Source: Nitratiruptor sp. (GTDB lineage: Bacteria; Campylobacterota; Campylobacteria; Campylobacterales; Nitratiruptoraceae). Taken from it: a stretch of 11,716 bases of DNA. Positions 1-7,800 of this stretch are shown here, one piece after another. The notes beneath the pieces are model-generated. The model saw only the letters and a list, made by a program, of their open reading frames with translations, was not told the DNA's origin and made no database searches. A program made the position numbers and the translations under genes. How positions within the stretch are numbered: position 1 is the stretch's first letter; the number at the start of each line of letters is the position of its first letter. The stretch is from NCBI GenBank assembly GCA_015494595.1, contig WGAX01000214.1:1-11716 (forward strand), given 5' to 3'.

Positions 1-839
1 AAGAAGCCGGCGGTGATATGGACAAAGCCATTGAGATCCTTCGCAAAAAGGGCATTGCAAAAGCTGCCAAAAAGGCTGATAGAGTAGCAAGCGAAGGGAC
101 TATTGCAGTAGAGGTGAGTGAAGATAATAAGTGCGCTACTATTGTAGAGGTCAACTCTGAGACTGACTTTGTAGCTCAAAATGAGAATTTTAAAGCTTTA
201 GTGGATAGAGTAAAAGCTCATATTGGCTCAGTTGGTGTTGAAAGCGTTGAAGAGCTTTACAAAACTGAAATTGATGGAGCTCTTTTTGAAGAGTTTATGA
301 AAGCTGAAATTGCAAAAATTGGTGAAAATATTGTTGTAAGAAGATTTGATCGTATCTGCGTTGATGGTCCAGGCGTAGTTAATGGCTATTTGCATATGGG
401 CGGAAAGATCGGCGTGATTGTAGCTGCTACTTGCGACAAAGAGGAAGTTTGCCCAGCTATTAAAGACTTACTTAAAGATATAGCGATGCATATTGCAGCG
501 ATGAATCCAAAATATCTGGATGAGGCAAGCATTCCAGCAGAAGTGATCGAAAAAGAGAAAGAGATTGCAGCTGCGCAGCTTGAAAAAGAGGGGAAACCTG
601 CAAATATCATCGAAAAGATTATTCCTGGAAAAATCAAGAAGTTTATAGAAGAGAATACCCTTCTTGGGCAAAAATTTGTCAAAGATGATAAAAAAAGTGT
701 CAAACAAGTCCTTGATGAGGTAGCCAAAAAAGCTGGCGGAAGCGCTAAGATTGTAGGTTTTATCCGCTATGAATTGGGTGAGGGAATCGAGAAAAAACAA
801 GAAGATTTTGCAGCAGAAGTTGCTGCGCAGATGAAGTAA
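1..839 (+). CDS. tsf: Elongation factor Ts, 5'-truncated by window edge
   Basis: EF-Ts is the cytoplasmic nucleotide-exchange factor that releases GDP from EF-Tu during translation elongation. The reading frame is open from base 3, and the first visible residues (EAGGDMDKAIEIL) match the end of the N-terminal UBA-like domain, where the family has a GD-x-x-x-AIE stretch about 30 residues from the true start. The ATG at 18 is therefore internal and the start lies upstream of the window. The signature TDFVAQNENF, part of the EF-Tu-contacting core, is encoded from base 162. The rest covers the dimerisation/core region and the C-terminal module, ending at TAA 837-839. About 278 residues are visible. 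rpsB normally lies just upstream, but that is outside the window. The ABC ATPase gene follows after 26 bp on the same strand, so co-transcription is likely. Identification is secure. Confidence 0.96.
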   Translation, partial: EAGGDMDKAIEILRKKGIAKAAKKADRVASEGTIAVEVSEDNKCATIVEVNSETDFVAQNENFKALVDRVKAHIGSVGVESVEELYKTEIDGALFEEFMKAEIAKIGENIVVRRFDRICVDGPGVVNGYLHMGGKIGVIVAATCDKEEVCPAIKDLLKDIAMHIAAMNPKYLDEASIPAEVIEKEKEIAAAQLEKEGKPANIIEKIIPGKIKKFIEENTLLGQKFVKDDKKSVKQVLDEVAKKAGGSAKIVGFIRYELGEGIEKKQEDFAAEVAAQMK

Positions 840-841
840 AG

Positions 842-856
842 GCGGCTTTTTGCCGC
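842..856 (+). other. GC hairpin between tsf and the ABC ATPase gene
   Basis: GCGGC (842-846), a TTTTT loop (847-851) and GCCGC (852-856) form a 5-bp GC-only stem directly after the tsf stop codon. No T-run follows it, so it is not a canonical intrinsic terminator. It lies between a purine-rich AAAGG (838-842) and the start codon of the next gene. It might attenuate transcription, protect the 3' end of the tsf mRNA, or bring the distant AAAGG nearer to the start codon. Only the stem itself is seen; the roles are inference. Confidence 0.5.
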
Positions 857-865
857 TGTAATTTG

Positions 866-1510
866 ATGCAGCCTCTTTTAGAAGCTATCAAGATCTCCCA
901 CGCTTTTGACTATCCTCTCTTTTCCAATATCTCTTTGTTACTTTATCCAAAGCAGAGTGTCGCAATTGTTGGAGTAAGCGGCAGCGGAAAATCGACGCTT
1001 TTACATATTCTAGCTACCCTTCTTAAACCCCAAAGTGGTGTGGTGAAGGTTTTTGGGCAAGAGATCTACCAAAAAGATCAAAAGAGGCTTTTAAAAATTA
1101 GAAGAGAAAAGATTGGGATCGTTTTTCAATCTCACTACCTCTTTAAAGGCTTTAGTGCTTATGAGAATATTGAAGTGGCTTCACTGCTTACAAAACAGCC
1201 GATAGATGAGGAGTTGATTGAGCGTTTTGGTATTGCTAAAGTGATGCAAAAAAGAGTAACTGAGCTTAGTGGCGGGGAGCAGCAAAGAGTAAGTATTGCT
1301 AGGGTTTTGACAAAAAGGCCTCGCATCATCTTTGCCGATGAGCCTACAGGCAACCTGGATAAAAAAACCGCAACAGAGGTGATGGATGTGGTTTTTGATT
1401 ATATAAAAGAGCATAATAGCGCTCTTTTTTTGGTAACACACGATATGCAGTTGGCTAGACTTTGTGATAGCGTATATCGATTGGAGAATGAAAAGCTAAT
1501 ACTTTTGTGA
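866..1510 (+). CDS. ABC transporter ATP-binding protein, LolD/MacB type
   Basis: This is a stand-alone nucleotide-binding subunit of about 214 residues, a normal length for LolD-like ATPases. Numbering from the TTG at 863, every catalytic element is present: Walker A GVSGSGKST (37-45), Q-loop Gln89 in IVFQSHYLF, signature LSGGEQQR (135-142), Walker B IIFADEP (155-161), D-loop NLD (164-166) and switch His193 in LVTHD. The signature and DEPTGNLD stretch are typical of the LolD/MacB/FtsE group, which powers lipoprotein release, substrate extrusion or division-linked transport. The start is uncertain. TTG 863 and ATG 866 are adjacent and in frame, the protein start fits either, and neither has a Shine-Dalgarno close by. 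No permease gene is adjacent, so the partner must be elsewhere. As I recall, C. jejuni also has an ABC ATPase gene directly after tsf, so this pairing may be conserved in the phylum. The exact substrate cannot be assigned. Confidence 0.9.
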   Translation: MQPLLEAIKISHAFDYPLFSNISLLLYPKQSVAIVGVSGSGKSTLLHILATLLKPQSGVVKVFGQEIYQKDQKRLLKIRREKIGIVFQSHYLFKGFSAYENIEVASLLTKQPIDEELIERFGIAKVMQKRVTELSGGEQQRVSIARVLTKRPRIIFADEPTGNLDKKTATEVMDVVFDYIKEHNSALFLVTHDMQLARLCDSVYRLENEKLILL

Positions 1511-1516
1511 AAAATT

Positions 1517-1542
1517 TTTTTCAATTTCATATTTTTGAAAAA
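1517..1542 (+). terminator. Weak A+T-rich hairpin after the ABC ATPase gene
   Basis: TTTTTCAA (1517-1524) pairs with TTGAAAAA (1535-1542) around a 10-base loop, seven bases after the stop codon. The sequence beyond is A+T-rich but has no clean T-run, and the stem contains one G-C pair. It could end the tsf-ABC transcript, but such stems arise often by chance in sequence this A+T-rich. Confidence 0.3.
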
Positions 1543-1608
1543 TTAAAAATTTTAAAAGCGAAATTTATAGGATTTTTATGTTGAAGATTTCAAAGATAAA
1601 GGAGTAAA

Positions 1609-1627
1609 ATACAAAATTAATTTGTAT
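1609..1627. promoter_or_regulatory. Inverted repeat, possible operator
   Basis: ATACAAA (1609-1615) and TTTGTAT (1621-1627) are perfect 7-bp inverted arms around the 5-bp spacer ATTAA. The spacing and symmetry suit a dimeric DNA-binding regulator. The site lies about 90 bp upstream of the TATAAA promoter candidate and 117 bp upstream of the start codon of the giant gene. The regulator is unknown. In a strongly A+T-rich region a repeat of this kind could also be chance. Confidence 0.35.
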
Positions 1628-1690
1628 ATGAGGTAGATTGATTGTGGATGATGATTTTTTTGCATTGACTCTTCTTTTCTTATCTTACGC

Positions 1691-1719
1691 TTCTTCAAAA
1701 TGAATAGAACTTCTATAAA
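1691..1719 (+). promoter_or_regulatory. Candidate promoter of the giant surface-protein gene
   Basis: TATAAA at 1714-1719 could serve as a -10 box. The sequence 17 bp upstream (TTCTTC, 1691-1696) is a poor -35, but housekeeping promoters in Campylobacterota often lack a clear -35. Transcription would start near 1726, leaving a short leader that still contains the AAAGGA ribosome-binding sequence at 1732-1737. The call rests on position and one hexamer only. Confidence 0.35.
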
Positions 1720-1743
1720 TAAAATTCAAGCAAAGGATGTAGA

Positions 1744-1800
1744 GTGGTAGTTATGAGATACCTCTTTATGCTGTTGGTTTTTGTGGTGACACTGCAGGCA
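1744..1800 (+). other. Signal peptide of the giant protein (type I, no lipobox)
   Basis: After Arg5 there is a hydrophobic core LFMLLVFVVTL, then LQA followed by QSS, giving a plausible signal peptidase I cleavage after Ala19. No cysteine follows the core, so the protein should not be lipidated, although the characterised relatives SslE and AcfD are lipoproteins. It should reach the periplasm through Sec and may go further by type II or another secretion route. The secretion route is inference. Confidence 0.8.
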
Positions 1801-4800
1801 CAAAGTAGTGTGATTGATATTGTTAATAAGGTAAAAAATAAGTCGTATCCAATTCAGGGATATTTTGCTAACTATGGGAATGGAGCGTATGATTGGATCT
1901 ATCTATCAACCTATGGGCATCTTTTTAAATTGGAAGGGATGAATGTAGATACAGGAAAGCTGAAATGGATTTATCTCTCTCCTTTTGTAAAAATATCAGT
2001 TAGGAATAACCAAATTTTTATAAAAAAACGTCAAGTACAAGTAGATGAGCTAAAAGTAGAGAAAATTATTCGTAAACTAGAGAGTACACATTCTCCAATT
2101 CAAGGATATTTTGCACATTATGATAAAGGCTCATATGATTGGATCTACTTATCAAGAACTGGACACCTTTTTAAATTGGAAGGGATGGATATTGATACAG
2201 GTCATCTAAAGTGGCTAAATTTAACTCCTTTTTTAACCGCTTGGATTGATAAAGGTAATATTGTTTTCAAAGAAAAAGAGCTGGAAAAAGCAACATTTAT
2301 AGATAATGTAGTGGTAAATGCTCGCTATCAAGATGAGTATGGTCATAGCGGCTATACAGATAAAAATGGGGTATTTAAATATAGAAAAGGAAGTAAAGTA
2401 AAATTTTGGGCTGGTAAAGTATATTTAGGTGAGGCAGAACCTCAAGAGGCTCCTAAAAACCTTAATATTACTACTAAAAAAGTTGTTACTCCTTTTACTA
2501 TTGCTCATACTAATGAAGTTAATAAGAAGGTTTTAAAGATTACAAGATTTCTTTTAGCTGTAGATATAGACAATAATGATAGTAATGGTATTCAGCTTCC
2601 AAAAGTAGAAGAAAAAGAAGTAAAAAATCATAACAGTAGTGAGAATAACCAAAGTTCAAGCAGTACTTTTAAAGAAGAGAATAAGACCCATAATGATGAG
2701 AATAATCAGAGTATAGGCATAATAGAGGAAAAAATAAAGATTTTGGAGCAAAATGTCTCAATCGATGAGCTTGAGTTAGAGAGATTGCCAATTAAACCTC
2801 CTCCTCCACAAAAAGCGGTTGAGCATTTAGAAAAAACCTTGAAAGTAGTTGGATTAATTGTACATAGTAATAACTCATCAAGTGAATCTAGCTCAAGTAG
2901 CAGGAGGGGCAGTTCTTTTTATCATGAGGTTACAATTGTAAAAGTTTCTAGCTCTAGCTCAAGCTCAAGTTCAAGCTCAAGCTCAAGCTCAAATTCTAGT
3001 TCAAGCTCAAGTTCAAGCTCAAATTCTAGCTCAAGCTCAAGTTCAAGTTCTAGCTCAAGCTCAAGCTCAAGTTCTAGCTCAAGCTCAAGCTCAAGTTCTA
3101 GCTCAAGCTCAAGTTCCAGTTCAAGTTCCCCCACCATTACCCTTAATGGCGAGAGTAATATTACTATTATTTTAGGAAATCCTTACACTGAGCTGGGTGC
3201 TGAGGCTATTGATAGTAGTGGTAAGAAATTAGAGGTTATAATAGATAAAAGTAATCTTAAAGTTAATAATATAGGAAGCTATAAAATAATTTATAAAGCA
3301 AAAGATGCACAGGGTAATGAGGCAACTGCTATTAGGATTGTCAATATTGTCTCTCCTGAGGTTTTGGTTAAAGATTTGAATGTACAAAAAAAGGCTTGTA
3401 AGAATTTTGAGGGGATTAAAATTAATGGCTACACCTATAAAAACAATACTTGGGGAAGAGATAGAGTGCCAGAAGATGAGGATTGGGTGCAGTGTGCTTT
3501 TAGTTATAGAGATAGCAATAATACTCTCAAAGGTGGTTTCTTTTGGGGGTGGCCCTATGGGCAAGGGGGTGTAAAAGGGTATCCTGAAGCAATTTATGGT
3601 AGAAAGTTTAGACAACAGCTCAATCCAGAGAGTGGTTGGCCTGTTAAGGTAAGTGAGTTAAAAGAGATTGTCTCCCACATAAAATATAGAGACATTAATT
3701 TTACTGGCACCTATAATATTGCTCCTGAGTGGTGGCTACATCTAGATAAAGATACCTCAATGGATAATATTAAATATGAGATAATGGTAAGACTTGATCC
3801 CAAAGGGGTGCATCCAAGTCATCCTTGGTTTGAGAATGTCAATATTGATGGGATAGTGTATGATGTGTATAAAGATGAGCCGTGGGGCAAGAATAAAAGA
3901 CAGTTTTTTAACTTTGTAGTCAAAAGTAAAGTTAAAGATTTTATTCTTCATCCAAACGCTTTTATGGAGTTTTTGGTGAGTAAAGGGGTTGATGATATTC
4001 CTAATCTCTACTATGCTGATGTTGAGATGGGAGTGGAAGTGTGGAAAGGTAGCGGGCTATTTATTTTGGATACTTTCAGTGTCCAGCAAGCCAAAAAACC
4101 CCTTACCTCTATTGAGATAGGTAAAGAGTATAGTTATACTCCTGATCTCAATGATAGCTCATTGCATTATACTATTACAAATAAACCTGATTGGGCTACA
4201 TTTGATGAGAAGAGCGGAAGATTGAGTGGTATTCCAACCGAAGTGAAGCTTTATAGAGACATTGAAATTAATGCAACAAATGGAGTACAAAATTTAAATA
4301 TAGCAAAATTTGATTTGAATGTAATAGGTGAAAATGAGGTAAATATTAAAGCAAATGAGCCTTTTGAAAAGAGAATGGCACTTTTAGAAAATGCTACCTA
4401 TAGTGTGCAAAATGCTCCAAAAGGGTTGATGATCCAGCCAAAAACCGGTGTAATCTATTGGACCCCAACGAGTGATCAGGTTGGAGAGCATATAATTGAA
4501 GTAACAGCTAAAAATGCTCAGACAACTAAAACAGTACAACTTATTTTAAAAGTTGTCTCCAATCCGATGCAATATAACGGCTATTTTGTGGATTTAAGTG
4601 GAGTTACGCAAGATAGAAATGGCTCTAGTACAAAACCGTTTGGTAAATTTGCAGATGCTTGTAGAGTTGCAAAGCCCGGTGATCACATCTATATCAGAGG
4701 AGGGGTGTACCACAATCCAGGTTTTGGAAGTGGAAATAAAAATAATCCCTCTTTAGCTCCAATTAAAGGGTGTGTTGGAGCAAAAGGTAAAGAGATTGTT

Positions 4801-7800
4801 ATTGAGCCGTGGGGAAATGAGCTGGTAAAAATTAAATTTGACTCTTTTTATGGTTTAAAAATAGTAGATAGTCAATATGTAAAGTTGAGAGGATTTGAGA
4901 TTGAAGGAATGTCTCAAGAGATTAGCTATGAAGAGGCTATGAATAACTGGTGGAGAGGAGATAGATACTATAATGGTGATGGTATAGGTATTGCTAAAGG
5001 TAATGAGCGTACAACTAAAAATATTACAATAGAAAATATGGTAGTGCACAATACGCCCGGAGCCGGTATAAAAGCTTATAAAGCCACAAATGTAACAATC
5101 AAAGACAACATTGTCTATAACACCAACTGGTGGACGATTAAAGGAACCACAGCAGTTGGAATTGTTTTGGCTCCTCAAGGGGATAGCGATGAGGAGAATA
5201 AGACAAATAATAAGATTCTCAACAACCTCCTTTTTGGAACAGAGCAGAGAATCTTTTCAAGAGAGTGGGAAAAAACCAGTGCAAAATTGGTGATAGATGA
5301 GGGTGAGGCAATTTTAGTGCAAGAGGGTATGCGATTTGAAGGGGATGAGAATGGAGACCAAAGGACAGGATATGAGGGAAGATATTTAGTGCAAAACAAT
5401 TTAGTGCTCTTTAATGGTAAGGGGGTTGTTTCCAATTTGGCAAATAGGGTCGATTTTATCAATAATAGTTTGTATATGAATGGCACAACCGCAGTAAATC
5501 CTGAGACTAATTTGACTTCAGCTGGAATCTTTATCAATGCTTCAGATGATGTATCTCTAAAATATAACCTTATAGAAGCAAAAGATAATGGCATAGTGCT
5601 GTGGGTTAGTAAAGATGCTAAGAATATAGAAAAAGAGCAAAACTATGCAAAAGGGAAATTTTTAGACTTTATTGATAACAGTGGAATAGAAAAGAGAGAT
5701 AAAATTTTTAAAGACCCCGAGCATCTTGATTTTACTCCGGCTGAGGGCATTCCAAAGAGTGCTGGAGCAAAATTAAGCGATAGTGTCAATAATCTTTTAG
5801 AAAAGTATGCAATAGAGATTAAGCCTACAAATTGGGATGTAAACTATACTGATGTTACAAAGAGAATCATTGATACTATCCCTAAGGGTGCTGAAGTAAA
5901 TTGGAGTAGCTGGAGAGATGATGAGCCCTTTGAGCTTAAAATCACAAATATTCCACCGCTTGATAATGGCATACAGAGACGAAAAGAGTTTACCTTAAAA
6001 GTTTTCTATCCCTATCCAAGAGAAAATCCGGTGGATATTACAGTCAAATATGCAAAACTTCTCAAAGCCACCCAAGGCTCAACATACAATAATGATGAAG
6101 AGCATTATGGTGCCTCATTAGCCATAGATGGTGATATTGATACTTATAACCATACGCAGTGCAATAGTGAGAGCAACTGGTGGCAATTGGAGCTGCCTAA
6201 TGGCACAAAAGTGACAAAAGTGAGTATTAAAGGTAGAAGAGATGCACATACCAGCAGGATTAAAGATGCAAAAGTCTATATCTCTACTGTGCCATATGGT
6301 GAAAACCTAGGCCAAGAGGATGGAGTATTGCGATGGACGACTGCGTGGCAGGATATAGAGTTAAATAAACCAAAACCCGCAAAATATGTCATTGTAAAAG
6401 CTAAAGAGAATAACTGTCTGCATATTGCAGAGGTGAAAGTGTATGGATTTGTTCCGCAAGAGCCTATTATCTCCTCTGTAGAGGTCATTCATCCTCTTAT
6501 AAGTCCAAAAATTGACAGCAATACCACTATAGCAAAAGTAAATGCTTACGATCTGCAAGATGATCCTCTCTCCTATACTATTACCAATAATGCTCCTTTT
6601 AGCATAAATAGTAAGGGAGAGATTAAACGCTCAGGAGCATTGGAGTATGATACTACATATCCTATAAATGTAGCTGTGAGTGATGGAAAATATAAAGCTA
6701 CAACAACTCTTACTATTAAAACTACTGCTGCCAATGCGGTGCAACAAGCTTTGCAATCGGGGGATGCTTCCAATGTAACGCTCGATGAGCTTTATGAAGC
6801 TATTAATAGTACAGATGCGGGCAATCCAGAGTGTTTGAGTACACTCAACTTTATCTATCCAGATGGCGTGCCTGATAATCCTTATAAAGGGTATGCAGAC
6901 CATTTTGTCTCTACAAGCGTAGTCAATATACCTCTTTTAGGCGGGTATGAGGATGGAAAAAATGTCTACTACGGCTTTATGGGTAAAAAGAGAAACGGTG
7001 CTAGATATGCGATGATTGGAGCACCACTGCATACATTAGAAGCTTATATGAAAACCCCTATAGCTAATCTTTTTAAATGGCTCAGCAAAAAAGAGAGTAG
7101 TGAGAATATATTTAAAGAGCCTTTAGTAATTGTTGTTAATGCCAATGCTAAAAACGATTTGCAAAGTTGGCTCAATGATAATGGTATTGCTACCAATTGG
7201 ACAATTACAGAGGATACTTCACTGCTTGATAGTGGTAATTTTGATATCTATATTGCGCAAAGAGAGACTACGCAAAACTATAAAAAAGCACTGGATAAAG
7301 GCAAAGCCTTGCTTATTTATGATCGTCCAACCTGGGAGCAAAGAGAGTATCTCAATCTCAAATATACCGTTTGGGCAGATACGCAGGGCAAATGGACATC
7401 TTTTCAAGATGTGTGTAGTGATAGTGCTGGGTATAGAAAAGATATTGTCAGACTTCTTAATCATCTCAGAGATGAGGATATAGATATAGTCTATACAAGT
7501 GATGATGTAAAAGAGCCTGAAGGGTATGATAGAAATAGTAAACTCTCTCTTAAAGAGTTGGTATTTGAGCCTACAAAAAGTTTGCGTGCTGAATTGGCAA
7601 GTTTAGATAATGACAATATCAATATTTTTGATTCCAATGTTGCTACAGATAAATTCTTAAAGCTAGCCCTACTTATAGCAGATAAGTATCGTCAAAATAT
7701 TCACTACCCAATGGATAAAGATAAGACCGAAGATGCAACTTTTTACAAAGCCCATTTTGCAGACTCTGCAATTCTTTACAGCAGATACAACAAGACCCAG

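Larger units (their letters stand above)
1511..1743. other. Intergenic region upstream of the giant gene
   Basis: These 233 bp contain no convincing gene. The only small frame I noticed, ATG 1578 to TAA 1607, would encode nine residues. The left third is almost pure A+T and holds the weak hairpin at 1517-1542. The middle holds a 7-bp inverted repeat (1609-1627). A TTGACT hexamer sits at 1665-1670 with no matching -10 at normal spacing. A TATAAA lies at 1714-1719 near the start codon. The length suggests that the downstream gene has its own promoter and possibly its own control. Confidence 0.7.

Noticed and set aside
1578..1607. Nine-codon frame upstream of the giant gene
   Set aside because: Too short, no good Shine-Dalgarno, and expected by chance in this region.
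1665..1670. TTGACT as a -35 for the giant gene
   Set aside because: No -10-like hexamer lies 16-18 bp downstream; the nearest, TATCTT at 1681, is only 10 bp away.
2947..3129. CRISPR array or intergenic satellite
   Set aside because: The repeats are contiguous, very short, in coding frame and have no spacers.
2922..3137. Minus-strand open frame encoding a long Glu-Leu repeat opposite the serine tract
   Set aside because: It is the direct complement of the TCAAGC array. It has no ribosome-binding site or conserved sequence outside the repeat.
5175..5594. Minus-strand open frames inside the giant gene, including this one of 139 codons
   Set aside because: Their translations are low-complexity and Ser/Phe-rich with no recognisable domain, and they run opposite a clearly coding beta-helix region.
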